Shown here: positions 42,280-55,447 of the stretch, piece after piece
Position numbering within the stretch: position 1 is the stretch's first letter
Layout: every line of letters starts with the position of its first letter
DNA from: Pachyseris speciosa
Lineage: Eukaryota; Cnidaria; Anthozoa; Scleractinia; Pachyseridae
NCBI GenBank assembly: GCA_016490735.1
Contig: JAEMWC010000217.1
Span: forward strand, 57,501-121,500
Direction: 5' to 3'
DNA length: 64,000 nucleotides
Notes under the pieces: generated by a model
The model's input: the letters and a program-made list of their open reading frames with translations, nothing else
Told to the model about the DNA's origin: nothing
The model's database searches: none
Translations under genes and position numbers: made by a program

Positions 42280-42655
42280 AACCACACTGGGTTAACACAT
42301 ATTTTTACTGTACAACACATACACAATGTGGCCTTGTTTTATGGTAAGGTCCTAGGAGACAATTTCACACATTTTCTGCAACCAGGATCACGTCACTACT
42401 CCCCGATCGATCAGCGATGCAAGGCCAAATCCCCCTGGAAATTAATTAAGTACAGTAAGGTAGGGAGGGGATATATTGGCAACTGATTGCCTTAATTACT
42501 TAGGATCACCAGCCTATTCCCATTTGGATGGCGATTCATTAGCGATTTCTGAGTAATACAAACAGACAAGGTTAATTTGGGAACAGAAATCATCAACTAA
42601 GTAATTAAGTGAAAATGTGGCTCAGCCAGGAAATATGTGTTAACCCAGTGTGGTT

Positions 42656-42725
42656 GGTTCAGTGGCCTAGTGGTTAAGGCATCCGACCGGTATCTGGAGA
42701 CCCAGGTTCGATTCCTGGCTGAGCC
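42656..42725 (+). tRNA. tRNA-like gene, array copy 4 (inverted half)
   Basis: It is the same 70-nt sequence, now on the plus strand and only 25 bp right of the inversion junction. TTTT lies shortly downstream. Confidence 0.65.
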
Positions 42726-43064
42726 ACATTTTCACTTAATTACTTAGTTGATGATTTCTGTTCCCAAATTAACCTTGTCTGTTTGTATTACTCAGAAATC
42801 GCTAATGAATCGCCATCCAAATGGGAATAGGCTGGTGATCCTAAGTAATTAAGGCAATCAGTTGCCAATATATCCCCTCCCTACCTTACTGTACTTAATT
42901 AATTTCCAGGGGGATTTGGCCTTGCATCGCTGATCGATCGGGGAGTAGTGACGTGATCCTGGTTGCAGAAAATGTGTGAAATTGTCTCCTAGGACCTTAC
43001 CATAAAACAAGGCCACATTGTGTATGTGTTGTACAGTAAAAATATGTGTTAACCCAGTGTGGTT

Positions 43065-43134
43065 GGTTCAGTGGCTTAGTGGTTAAGGCATCCGACCGGT
43101 ATCTGGAGACCCAGGTTCGATTCCTGGCTGAGCC
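43065..43134 (+). tRNA. tRNA-like gene, array copy 5 with a D-stem change
   Basis: It differs from the other copies by one base, GGCTTAGTGG instead of GGCCTAGTGG. This turns a D-stem pair into G-T and weakens the A box slightly. Confidence 0.6.
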
Positions 43135-43474
43135 ACATTTTCACTTAATTACTTAGTTGATGATTTCTGTTCCCAAATTAACCTTGTCTGTTTGTATTAC
43201 TCAGAAATCGCTAATGAATCGCCATCCAAATGGGAATAGGCTGGTGATCCTAAGTAATTAAGGCAATCAGTTGCCAATATATCCCCTCCCTACCTTACTG
43301 TACTTAATTAATTTCCAGGGGGGATTTGGCCTTGCATCGCTGATCGATCGGGGAGTAGTGACGTGATCCTGGTTGCAGAAAATGTGTGAAATTGTCTCCT
43401 AGGACCTTACCATAAAACAAGGCCACATTGTGTATGTGTTGTACAGTAAAAATATGTGTTAACCCAGTGTGGTT

Positions 43475-43544
43475 GGTTCAGTGGCCTAGTGGTTAAGGCA
43501 TCCGACCGGTATCTGGAGACCCAGGTTCGATTCCTGGCTGAGCC
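43475..43544 (+). tRNA. tRNA-like gene, array copy 6
   Basis: It is identical to copies 1-4 and is the last tRNA-like unit before the array runs into the right-hand (TA)n tract. Confidence 0.65.
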
Positions 43545-43713
43545 ACATTTTCACTTAATTACTTAGTTGATGATTTCTGTTCCCAAATTAACCTTGTCTG
43601 TTTGTATTACTCAGAAATCGCTAATGAATCGCCATCCAAATGGGAATAGGCTGGTGATCCTAAGTAATTAAGGCAATCAGTTGCCAATATATCCCCTCCC
43701 TACCTTACTGTAC

Positions 43714-43715
<2 letters not shown>

Positions 43716-43807
<92 letters not shown>
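43716..43807. repeat. (AT)n microsatellite, right border of the tRNA array
   Basis: About 45 AT units begin exactly where the array unit would continue TTAATTAATTTCC, so the tract probably grew from that TTAATTAA. Open frames of alternating Ile-Tyr here are meaningless. Confidence 0.95.
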
Positions 43808-43808
<1 letters not shown>

Positions 43809-44102
43809 CCTCTGGGCCTACAGGTGCGTGTTGTTTAACTGTTCGCATTATGTACAAATAATCTATGTCAACTAAGCGAAGGCGCGAGGCGAATTACGAA
43901 GCTTGCCATGTTAGCGAGCACGTAGGCCTTTAAACGCACCAAACCACCACAAACAGCAACAAAAATCTTTATTTCATTACAATTTTAGATGCAAGACCAT
44001 AGTAGCCTACAATTAGAAAAGCTTTTCTTTGTGAAGTAGTTACTTAAACCAAACTAAAGATACATCTGCTGATTATCAAGCTTAAACACGTCAACAAAAG
44101 GT

Positions 44103-44105
<3 letters not shown>

Positions 44106-44175
<70 letters not shown>
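44106..44175. repeat. (AT)n microsatellite
   Basis: A third long AT run, 300 bp beyond the array and with unrelated flanks. Confidence 0.95.
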
Positions 44176-44181
<6 letters not shown>

Positions 44182-47100
44182 ATACAACAAGTAAATCCAT
44201 TACAAACATAAGTAAGTAAATAAAATTGACAAAAAGTAGTGCAACAAGTGAGCAAGTGGACAGTAGAAAAATTACTTGGAGATAGAGAAGGAATTCCGTT
44301 GGAGAGATTCGAAAAGGAAAGAAGAGTGAGCTCATTAAAGAACAAGACGGTGCTCTTTAGAAAGTTCAATAGTTTATCAACATTTAAAGACCTTTTTGAG
44401 GTTACGTGGAAAAATCTCAGCCCTGTTAGCAAAGTGATTCCGTCATCGCAAACTGGTATGAGATCACGCCCCCATAATCGTGTTTACTTGGCCAACCCAA
44501 AGACCTAGCCAGCCGACAAAATTCCTCTTCAGAGGACAGTGATCTCTCTTTCTGCAAACCATAGCTCCTGCTTGAATGCCAAAAGATGTTGTATCAACAA
44601 GAGTGAAATTGCTCGATGCACTTACGTGACCACTTACAGTGATCTCTCTCTTTCTACAAACCATAGCTTCTGCTTGAATACCAAAAGATGTTGCATCAAC
44701 AAGAATGAAATTGCTCGATGCACTTACGTTTTTATTGAGCGCTTATTTATTTATTATTATTTACTGTAAATGTGCTCATTATCAGAAATATCTTAAAAGG
44801 TAGGCTTTTGACATTTGCTGTTTTCAAACTAATTAATTTAACTTAAGAATAACAAAATTCTGAAGCAGAAATAATTTATATCAATTTAATATAATTCAAC
44901 GTGATGGCCGAATGAATTACAAGACTGCTAATTTGAAAGAAATTGTATCAGTGAATTAAATAGTGTTAAAAGGGAAAATAATGAACTTATTACTCTAAAA
45001 GTAGGATATGTTTGGTTGTTTAATACCCGATTTTGTTTTTCAATTCTTTGACCAGATTGCGAATAATTAAAAGATAACTTACAAAAGGTATTTAACATGT
45101 TTCCTTGTTTAACAGTTTTCACCTCTCATATTGAAATTTGCAGTTTCAAATGAACCGGAAAACAAAATATAGAGCATAAAAAGAGTAAAACCCAATAAAT
45201 AGAAGTATCATCATTGTAGGCAACTGCCATCTTTGCACCCATGGCTGTTCCATGTGTTTGGAGATAATCTCTTGAAATTCTTTTAATACCGCCTTACGGC
45301 TGATCCCACTTTAAGCAACTGGGCCCCGATAATGAAACAATGATACCGCCAACTACGTGCCTAAAATGTATCCACCCAAAGCTAATCTCACTCCAACAAA
45401 TTTCCGGATTGCCTTGCTAAATTGCTAAAATGGGATTGCGGTTGAAAGCGACTTCGGACAAGTAGAATAACTGTTAGATTCAAGAGGGTAATTTTCAAAC
45501 CGTCACCAGTTTACATTCGATGAAATTGCAATTAAATGCGCTGAAACTGATTTGACAATGTTTAGTCTTTTCACTTTCAGCAGGGAATAGGCGTGGCGTT
45601 AAAATGACTAACTATTGAATGATTTGGTGGTACATACAGCTGTAATAAAAAAAAAGTGTAACAAATCACATCCGGAAAGCCATTCTGTTGTTGTGGCATA
45701 ATTAGCTTTACAAGGTGCTTCGCAGTATACAGATATTTTGCGCGTTTCTCAGACCTGAGCGGTTATATTACGTCAGACTATTTTTAGCCTAAAATACAAA
45801 TGTCATGCATGCGATGAAGATTATATAAAGCACAAAAGGAATATTCACCGGAAGATGGAGAGAGGAATGCTCCGGAGGAATGCGGTGATAAGTCAAACTT
45901 TACTTGGACCAGTTCGAGATGGCTTACGGAATTAAAGTATTCGTTTACTTCGGTGAAAAGAAGCGCCGTCTGAGAAATCAACTGAGCCAGAAAGGCCTTG
46001 TTTAATGATCTCATTTATGTGTCCGGTTAATACGGAAATTTAGTGACGTCCAAGAAAGTGTTTCAGCAAATCATTGAAATTCTCCAAAATTTTGTGCCAC
46101 AAATACCGTTCTTCAAAATTCGCGAAATTTTATACGGTGAATCATAAGTTGAAGAGACAGTATCCGAAAATTTATTTATATTGACTTGCCACATACTGAC
46201 ATAGCCCTCTCCCAAAAAAATTGTGTCAATGAAAAGTTTATTTAAAGTGAAAGGCCCAGTTTTAAAAATAAATAGTTATACTCTATTTGTGTGCAACCAG
46301 TACTAAGCTTAGTTATCTTTTGCCAGTGTCGACTGAGGACCTGAGTTGAAGTATATTTTTTCACGTTCTCTCCATTTGCGCAGAAAAATAGCTTAAACTC
46401 GATAATAGTTTTTTATTCCTTCGAGACAACCTAAATTTCCACTGATGCAGTGCGGCTCTGGGAACTATTTGAGACTGAGTGCGCTGCCTATACTCCGCCA
46501 AGGTTAGATCTGTTCTTAACATTAGTGATCCTGGAATAAACCATGGTTTCGTGTAGTTTCGAGCTTGCTAGAAATTTATAGAGTGACGGTAATACTCTTG
46601 ACTTATGCCGGCCGTTCATCTCCATCGTCTTTCTAGCATCCACATTGCCGCACCAATTGACACATACGGATTGTTTACGCGAAACAACCCCGTGATACAT
46701 ACAAGGCTGCAGGTGGCGAAAAGATGCCTTGAGTAATGAAGTTTGACCTTCAAAATGACAAGATAATCAGTCAAAAGTACAACATTATATTATTTGGTGG
46801 ATTATTTGCTTTTGGTTTCTATCTAAATTAAGACAACAAGCTTGAAGTTTCGATAGAACTCTCGATCTTCGAACGAGAGGTTTTTTTTACAAACCTGCAT
46901 GCTTGAGGTTTGAACGAAAACCGTTCTTTTTCGAGAGCAACAGAAAGCATCAATTAACCCAGTAATGGGTCCATTCAATGACAAAGTGGTTAGTGAGAGC
47001 TGGTTGGTATGATGTCCGGAAATCAGTTTCCATTCGCACTGTTCCCTGGCCAATCAAAAAGTAGACCAGCAATTAGTTTATTTGCTCTTGTTTCTATTTA

Positions 47101-47488
47101 TCGTTAAGACTGTAAGCCTTAAGAGGTTTTTTCAGACGGACACCTGGCTTCTATCGAAAACTCCGGTTTTCTCTACCTAGAACCTAGAAGGCGATCTATT
47201 CAACAAAAAAATTCCGTAGAAGTAATTTTTTAAAGTAGTGTTGGTTTGTAAGATCCGCTGTTTTGCCCTGCGCACGGTTACTTGGAGTGTGCCAAAAATT
47301 AGACGAAATAATGAAATTATTTCTCTCTTGATTTCCATTGAACAATAAGACAGCAAGGTTTCAACAGAAACCCCTCGAAGATTTAATTATTCTTGGATAG
47401 AAACCTCTCAAAGCCTAGAGACGTCGATCAAAACCTTTCGCTTTTGATAGAAATTGAAACCCGTGAAAGTGTCTAATAATTATTTTTA
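44176..47488. other. Gene-free region right of the tRNA array
   Basis: It holds the 100-bp duplication and an 89-codon plus-strand frame at 44239-44508 (contains SLKNKTVLFRKFNSLSTFKD) that has no recognisable family and is not flanked by clear splice sites. Nothing else stands out. Confidence 0.5.
44537..44735 (+). repeat. ~100-bp tandem duplication
   Basis: CAGTGATCTCTCTTTCTGCA at 44537 and CAGTGATCTCTCTCTTTCTA at 44637 start two copies that share AAACCATAGCT, CAAAAGATGTTG and GAAATTGCTCGATGCACTTA. Confidence 0.75.
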
Positions 47489-48243
47489 GGCCCGGTTCAG
47501 ACGCCGTACTTCAGCCGAGCCGAATCGAATTCAACGATAGGCCGACCTAAATTAATTAATCCTGGCTGAATTGATTTGATTTGATTGATTTGAATTGATT
47601 TGACGCAGAACTTTATTCGTCCGAAACACGAAGTACACATGTCACCTTCGTTGAGTTTGGCCCGCCAAGCCTCCATTTTTTCATTCTCGTCCCTCGAGTC
47701 TTCGCTCCGTACGCGGGCTTGACGAAACGAGCGACTCTCGAAAGATCCGACAGGCTGACGATTCTGATTGGCTGTTTCAAACAATTCAAATAAACGGAAG
47801 TAAAACAGAACTCTTACAAACTCTCTGAACCCTAAGCATGAACAGTTCAGCCGGAAGTCCGATATTTTCGTACTTTCAAATCGGATCTTTCCAGGGTCGT
47901 TCGTTTCCCGACCGCGGGTCAAGGTAACGGAACGAAGACCCTTGGTACGAGGTTGCTTTTTTCTTCTGCAACACTCCTTTGCGCATGCTCTCATGTAAAA
48001 AACAGCATGAACTTAAAAATACATTAAAATGATTTATGCATTTGATTCGGCTCATGTGAAGTACGGCGTCTGAATCAAAGCCGGTCTACAGCCGTTCTTC
48101 CCGGCTGAGCCAGGCGGGATTAATTGCTCAGCCGATCTAAATTAAATCAGCCGTTTCGAATTGATTCAGACGCCGTTCTTCACATGAACTTAATTCGTTG
48201 AATTCGATTCGGCTTGGCTGAAGTACGGCGTCTGAACCGGGCC
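47489..48243. mobile_element. 755-bp foldback element with GGCCCGGTTCAGACGCCG ends
   Basis: The left end GGCCCGGTTCAGACGCCGTA continues CTTCAGCCGAGCCGAATCGA; the right end is the reverse complement (about 50 bp). The longest open frame within it (165 codons, minus strand) has no recognisable domain. The terminus resembles that of the mini-palindrome at 56934-57051. Confidence 0.75.
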
Positions 48244-48325
48244 TTGATTATTTGACAGCTGCAATGATTTCACGCTCGGCAAATTCCCTTGCACTGACGG
48301 TCCGTGGTCGCGCGAGGCTATTTAA

Positions 48326-48427
48326 CAATTAGATTATGAGCTCGAGATTTCTATCGCGTGATAGCTGACGAGGGCGCAGCCCGAATCAGCCATCACGCAT
48401 AGAAATCGAGAGCGAATAATCTAATTG
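48326..48427. repeat. Palindromic element, ~100 bp
   Basis: CAATTAGATTAT and CGAGATTTCTATCGCGTGAT pair with ATCACGCATAGAAATCG and ATAATCTAATTG. Confidence 0.65.
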
Positions 48428-49194
48428 TTTTAGTATAAATCTGCTAGTCGTTCAAAACTAAACATGTAAATTATCTAAATCCTCCTCGCAGACACTTCGA
48501 AAACGCGAAGAAGCGGTCGCCATTTTGTTGACAACCGCGCACTCCCTATCTATCACAGAATAGATAGCGAGTAGCGTGGCCAATCAGGGAACAGTATTCG
48601 TGATAGGTATTCGCGAAAATTTTATGTTCTTATACGATAGTCAGTTTTAAAACCATGTTCAAGGTGCAATTAAAAGACCCGATACAGTCCCGATCAGGAA
48701 TATTTCATTGTTCGCCGGTAAATTTTCTCCCAAACAAACGTCCTTAAACTGGCATTTGGTGAAATTAAAGTTCAATAAAAGGACGAAATACTGAAGAGAT
48801 AAGAATATGATGTGGAAAAATGAAACGCCGTTTCCGCGGTGAAGTACCTTCCATCCGGGTATTTTTGCCTGGTGAAGCTAACGCCGTGCAATGTCTTTCC
48901 TCTGATGAACACTGTCGCGTCATGTGGTCAATTTAAACCAATCAGGCTCGGAGAAAAAATAGCGGTCTAAAAAGTTAGATTCATGCCGCGCCTGGTAATT
49001 TAAGTCAGTGTTAAATGGAAAGAAAACGAGTAGTCCAATTGTGTCGGTTGTTAAACGATGTACTCAACTATCGATAAGCTACGATAATTACGTCATATCA
49101 ACAGTAAATGAACTTCACTTATCCAAGGATTTTATTCAGTAAAAATTATACGCAACCCATTCCCGCGCGTTCGTGGAATAACAAACAGGGCTGA

Positions 49195-49299
49195 GTTGCT
49201 CGAAGCATGGTTAGCACTAACGAATGGTTAAGATGTATTAAAACCCATAGGTTGCCATGGTATTTAACCCCGGTTAGCGTTAACCATGCTTCGAGCAAC
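49195..49299. repeat. Palindromic element with GTTGCTCGAAGCATGGTTA ends
   Basis: GTTGCTCGAAGCATGGTTA on the left is mirrored exactly by TAACCATGCTTCGAGCAAC on the right. Confidence 0.75.
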
Positions 49300-51022
49300 T
49301 GGGCCCAGGCAATCACGGACGAATGAACTGCTTTTACGGTACTAGCAAACGGCGCACGACGAATGTTTGTCTGTGCGGCAAATATTGTTTTTGTTGGTGG
49401 ATGACAGAAGATGGCGGAGTGCAGCCGAAGAACAATATCACGTGTTAGTTAAGCAGATTGGATTAATGCGCACCAGTTAAATTCAAGGTTGTCATTGGAC
49501 ATTTTCGGTATAAAGTAGATTTTGCTCAAATCACTGAACTGATTTTGCAGTCTTTGTAATCTTGAAGCAAATCGTTTATTAAACTTTTAACACCTGCTCT
49601 TAGGGCGATTATGAAATGCGTTTATCTCGTAAAGGTGCGAAAAGTAATATCATTAGAATTTCCTCAATCTGCTGGGCTTGCGCAATTTAAATTGTCTGAA
49701 TGCTATTGGTCGCGGTTCGTATGTAACAACCGCATGTCCTTCGGTGAGAGTTCTGCCATCACTTGAATTAATTCAGTAAGTTTTCTTTAATAAAAGTGAG
49801 CTCCTTAACTACGGAGATCTGGTCCTGTTGATGTACAAATTCCCCGGAAGCTAAGTTAATTGAGCACGTCTTGTCGGCTACTGGACAAACCTCTGTAAAA
49901 TGCCTTATCACAAACGTGGTAGCTTGAAATGAATGTACTTATTACAGATAACACAAGGTGTAATCAGCAATTATTTCTCAAAACCGCAAGTGAGGGAGAA
50001 ACGAACTTCATATTGTGGCACACATATCTGTATGCAATTTTGCGAAGTGTATCTCCTTTTCTCAGCCTTTCAATAGTACATCAAGTATCTGCATGTTTTG
50101 ATGGAAACGTAGGCCATATTTCTTTTCTTCCAGTGTCTGGAATGCATTGCTGGAATTGTTAAAATGCATGCATTGATATTGCATTATTTACCGGTGCTGT
50201 GTTTAGAGGAAGGGAGGCCATCAAACTATGCCAATGTTTCGTATGGCCCGTGCGTGTTGTGGAACATTAATAAACATAATATATTGGTTAGTGTGGTCAA
50301 TTATTCTTCAGCACTTAATATAACTATCTTAAATTGGGCAGAAAGTTCTAATCTAACCTGCTACTTGCGTAAATGTAACTAGCGACGGAAATCAACCCTG
50401 TGAAAAAAAAACAAAAAACAAGAACAACAACAACAGCCATAAACATTTGCATGGAGTGGTATCTTCGCGATCGGTTCGTTTCAGTAGTTATTCTGTATTG
50501 TATCTCTACTTTCTTTTAATCACGATTTGGTTATTCCTTATGATTCTAATTGCATGCATTTTCCGCACTTATATCACTTTAGTACAGAAGGAAAATAGAT
50601 GAAATGAAATCAATAACCGGCTGGAGAGGTTTGGAGGGCCTCTTCGAAAGACATCATTCTCGAGCGAAAGACCAATCTCGTTAGAGATTAAAATGCCAAG
50701 AATCTGAAGTGTTTCCAACAAAGTAATGTTGTCCCGGGGACAATTTGTTCATCCTGGGTGAAACGTTACCAAAAATTCGGCCATGTAAACGGGTGTCTGG
50801 AAAACCCGAATAGCGAATAGCAAATAGAATCGCGAATCGCGAACAGCGAATAACGAATAGTCGCGAACAGTGAATAGTACGAATAGTGACGAAAAGTCGT
50901 CAATAGTCTCCGCTTTAGTTCAGCACCGATCTGGATTTATTGGAATTGATCACGTGGAGTAATAAGATACCGGCCATAACTTTGCACCAGGTTGTGTTGA
51001 TGCAAGCAGTGTTTGCCAAGAT

Positions 51023-51282
51023 CTAGCCTGTGCCGCGGACCAAACTAACCCCTGTTTATGGTATGTCTGCGAAGCAGCAGCGCCGAGATAGTTGATCTGG
51101 ATTGCAAGAGTTACCGAATGTGTGTTTCAAATTTCTTTGAACCCAATTGGCTGACAAACAATTGCTTTTTTGAACAGGCTAATCATGGCGCGTACTCAAA
51201 TCCTGGTACGCAGAACAAGGATTTTGGCGCTAACTCGCAGACGGATTAACCGAGGTTTAGTTTTGTCTGCGGCACAGGCTAG
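51023..51282. repeat. Palindromic element with CTAGCCTGTGCCGCGGAC ends
   Basis: CTAGCCTGTGCCGCGGACCA is mirrored by TGTCTGCGGCACAGGCTAG with one or two mismatches, 260 bp apart. The two overlapping open frames here derive from it. Confidence 0.65.
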
Positions 51283-51334
51283 CCAACTGATCCAGCTTAT
51301 TCAGGGAACGAAGATCAAAGTGCTTATACGTGAC

Positions 51335-51365
51335 TTAACCCTTTCACTCCCAAGAGTGACTTTAC

Positions 51366-51406
<41 letters not shown>

Positions 51407-51436
51407 AGGGAGACCCCTTGGGAGTGAAAGGGTTAA
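51335..51436. mobile_element. TTAA-flanked palindromic MITE, ~100 bp
   Basis: TTAACCCTTTCACTCCCAAG on the left and CTTGGGAGTGAAAGGGTTAA on the right are perfect inverted ends. The terminal TTAA would fit a piggyBac-type target, but it is also part of the palindrome. Confidence 0.75.
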
Positions 51437-54400
51437 AAAACTATCTCCCTTAAGACTCAACAATGGAAGTAAGCAATGACTTCATGTTTTCCTGGGCAGA
51501 CATTTCGCGTCTACGTGCACATACTTGATGCAACATTACCATCACCTGATATGGACAAAAAATCGTCCCTCGGAAGCTTTGAAGTGATTCAGGGTTTCAC
51601 AACCGTAATTAAATACCACCATGCTGATTTCTCGCCGCCATATTTGAATATAAACTACTTTCCATATAAGCAATGAAAACGTAAAGCTTTCGGCCTTGTT
51701 AGGCCTCATCAGCATGGCATAGCTGATGCTCAGGCCCACAGTACTTGAGCCTGGTGGATATTTACCTCGCCGCTTCGCGGCTCGGTATACTATTCGCACT
51801 ATTGTCACTAGACAGACAACCCATGTAAACGGTCTTCCCGGGATGAAAAATAAGACTTTTAAAGCCGCTGTTACACGTTGAAAATTTTAGCTGCAACTTG
51901 TGTGCAACGGCGCTGCGAAAGAAGTTTCAGCAGGCGTTGCACCGTGTAACATGGTCGGTTTCGTGAAACTTTTTCGAACTTCCCTTGCGAGATAGGTTTT
52001 CACAGCCACAATATCACTACAGGTAATTTTGAGGTGCTCTTTATGGCAGAGCCACTAAATTTCGTAAAAAGCCTCCATAAGACTTTAAAATTACCGCGAT
52101 AAAGGCCTGTATACTTTGAGTGTCACACAAGTATTTCATCCGGCGGAGATTAACCTCTCTGTTCAGATAAATAACAAGTACCACAAGACAGGTAATGGCC
52201 AATAGCTTTCATTTTAATGGCCACATTGTCATGGGATTTTCTGAGGCCCTTGCAGAGGGGGATCCCATGTCGCTTGACTGAATTTTAAAATCTCCCATCG
52301 CTAATTCTCGGCCTTGATGTAACTGTCGGAATTTTGCCGGGAATGATGTCTCTCGTCGGGATTTCATTTTATGTGTTGTCGCTACTTTTCTTGGGCCATG
52401 TCGCTTGTCGGAATTTACCCTAGCAGGGCCTCTTTTCTTCATAGAACCACTAAAAGGTTTTAAAAAGATCTTTAAAATGCTTATCTCTGTAATGCTTAAA
52501 CACGTGTTGAAACGTCAAGTGATAACAAAGCCACAACAACGACCTTGAGACCTGTCAGTCACGAATTCGAAGGCAATTCAGCATTCTGCCACATGCTTTT
52601 AGTTTGTTAGTTTTCAAACTGGCCACAATACTGAACACGCACGTTGGTGGATGTGAAAATCAGTTTCTTTGTTGGATGTAACAGCAGATGTTATAAACTA
52701 CATAAGAGTTAGTATGTATCGTCATTGTTCCGGCAAGACACGCAAAGATCGTGGTGACGATATTCCTTTGTTTTCGGTGGCGCGCGCGAAAAACACTTTT
52801 CTTGGAACATGCTGCGGTTCCTAGAATGCTGTAAACCTCGGTTTTCCAATACTGTCTCTGAAAAACAAATTGTAAACTTTGGAAAACTAGTGAATAGACC
52901 GCTTGAAACCTGAAGAATGTTCGAAGAAATGAATTCGTGAATTCCACTAAGAGGATTAATTTAAGCTTTCGGTTCATCTGTAACAAATAGATACCACACA
53001 CATGTTCGCTCCCTGATCGCTTCGAAAGCACTACTTTTAAAAATGTATTTCACTGAGTTGCATAGTAAGGCGTGATCGTCGCAAACGCATATTTCAAGGT
53101 ATTGAATGGTCAGATAAATTGCCGGTATTTTAATCCGATCTTTCCAATCCGCTTAACTCTTAGTTTCTTAGAATCGTAGAGTACCTTTAATCACGTACAT
53201 ATTTTGCGAATTTTAAAGATTATGAATGTGGCGCAAATAGGTGTGACCACGTATTCATGTAATGTTATTATATAGGTGTACTTTCCGGTGATATTGTTTG
53301 AATCATACTGCTTTGTTTAAGGCAGTTTAGTCTCTGGATGGGTGGATCTCTCAATAGTGGCTGCATGTTTATCACACATTATAAGATGCCTCTATACAGG
53401 GCGCATTTTTTTGCGAGGGGACTATTCCAGATTACGCCGGAATACTCAGAAGGGACACTAATCGTGTTTTTGCTACCGACAGCAGAATGAATGGAATGAA
53501 CAGAATGTGCTTTACTCGGAATACGAAGAAATGCGTTTCTTTGGGAAAACGTTTGGCGGGAAATCGTGCGCGGCCCGCCAAGCCCGCGCGCCCTTAGTAA
53601 ACCGGGGGACAATTTTATGTGAAAGCTGCTAATCAGAACTTTCCATTTCCCTGCCTTCTACCTCCGGGTGGAAATTTGAAACTATCAACAAGAGTACTTG
53701 CATCAGATACACATTGATTTCAATTAAATTTTCAGTTGGCGAATGTCGAAGGACAGCTGCTTTTCTATGTAAGCTTCTGCAGTCACACATTGTTTTAAAC
53801 GAATTGATTACCAAAATGAAATGAATACTATACTGGTATTAAATCTCGAGTGAGATTAATTAAATGTACAGGAGTGGCTCACGCCCGTATTGCTGTCACT
53901 GAAAAGAAAACGCCTGTATAAGTTTTGAAAGAACAGTTAACTGAAAGGTTATAATATCTGCTAACACTTTGCTACCAAACTGACAATAGCAACAATTGTT
54001 TAAAGAAGATTGCTGAATTAAGAACTCCGGAAAACGGCAATTCCAGGGTATAAAATTTCAGAGCTAAAGAAGAGAGTGGAGAACAACAAAAGCCTTTTTC
54101 TTGAGTTCGTGTTGTTGAATTTAACTAATTAATTTTTGACATTTTCCTTTCTATGGCCCAAAAAAGATAATTATCTTGAACAAAGAGTGATATTTTTCGC
54201 TCAATTAGCGAGTGAAAAACCCGGAAATGTTCAGTGATGGTTCAGCTGCCCAACGGCACTTAGCGACAAAAAGGCGGGCAAGATATAATAACATTAGCAA
54301 ATCGCAAAAATTATCGGCCTTCAAAGTGATTGTGTCACAACGAAGACAAATAATTTAATGGGAACCAGTTAAACGTCAGCAGCTGCTAGATATCCACAAG

Positions 54401-54753
54401 GAAGCAGTTCATAGGTGCTATCGGACTGTAATGTTTTTTCCACCCCAAATCCGTTTTTCGTTCTTTTGCATCTGGCCAGTTGTTGTACGTCTTCGATTCT
54501 CCAGTAGATCTCACTGAGTTAACGGGGCTCGTTTCTCGAATGTTACGTTGCCAGACTTGTATGGGACCCATGCAATAGCCATCTTTTCAAATTCATTATT
54601 TCATCGTACAAACTTTCCCAAAGTGTATCAACTGAAAAAAAATTGGATCAATGTTGTTGCATATTGTAAACCACAAACCTCTCGGGTCAGGAAAGTTAAT
54701 GAGTACTTTCGAGAACGGGGATCTAGTCTGATGACTAAGATGTTTTTAAATTT

Positions 54754-55447
54754 TAAAGCCTTGGCTAAACGGACTCGCAAGTAGTCGCAAGTAGCCGCAA
54801 GTTGCACTTGCGCACAGACTTGCATTGGGTGGCCAAACTGACTGGCAAGTTTCCTCGCAAGTACACGCAAATCGAAAAACAAACCATTTCAAGACTAAAT
54901 ATCCTGTATTTCATTGGCTAATAGGTTGCTATAACAACGAATGGGCGTCACTCAACTTGCGTTGACTTGGGTTGGTTGACACTTTCGTGCAAAGTGAGTG
55001 CAAGTCAACGCGGTCGCGATCCATTTGGGCAAAAATTCCGGTTTGAATTTCCGAATTCAAATGGAACGGTTTTTTCTACTTCATTGGACAGCTCTCTTCC
55101 CATTGGTATAACGCAGATTCCGCCATCTTGCCTTCGACATCTGACAGCAAAGGAAACTGGGGGAGCCGAATGTCTCACCGAAATGAAATGCCAAATGGAA
55201 CAGAAAGATTCCGGTAATTCCGATATTTCAGGAAAATGGACAACCTCGAGAGGTTGACCAAAATTTTCGAGATGAAGTTTCCGGAAATTACCGTTCCATT
55301 TGCTTCTGAACCTAAAATTCCGGAATTTTTGACCAAATGGATCGCGCCCCGCAAGTCAACGCAAGTGCATGCAAGTCCTGGCCAAACGGAGTGGCAAGTA
55401 GACGCAAGTTTTGCGTCTACTTGCGAGTCCGTTTGGCCAGGGCTTTA
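54754..55447. mobile_element. ~690-bp foldback element rich in CGCAAGT motifs
   Basis: TAAAGCCTTGGCTAAACGGA then CTCGCAAGTAG on the left pairs with CTACTTGCGAG and TCCGTTTGGCCAGGGCTTTA on the right. Both sides contain many CGCAAGT/GCAAGTC words. No protein is recognised inside. Confidence 0.7.

Larger units (their letters stand above)
41338..43717. repeat. Inverted array of 409-bp units each carrying a tRNA-like gene
   Basis: Three complete forward units start at 41338, 41747 and 42156, and a fourth starts at 42565 and breaks at 42630. From 42631 the sequence switches to the reverse complement and runs for about 2.7 units with spacings of 409 and 410 bp. Copies are almost identical: a C-to-T change at 43076 and one extra G near 43321 are the only differences I noticed. 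The array is bounded on both sides by (TA)n. Near-identity implies recent amplification or an assembly artefact. Confidence 0.9.
49300..54753. other. Gene-poor region with small repeats
   Basis: Contents: a CGAATAG-type minisatellite at about 50806-50905, the palindromes at 51023 and 51335, and many short frames without domains. No conserved exon is visible. Confidence 0.5.

Noticed and set aside
41338..43717. Regularly spaced repeats resembling a CRISPR-like array
   Set aside because: The 409-bp unit is repeated in full, with no variable spacers, it is inverted midway, and the host is an animal.
43681..44432. Long open frames of alternating Ile-Tyr
   Set aside because: They are translations of (TA)n microsatellites and have no coding content.
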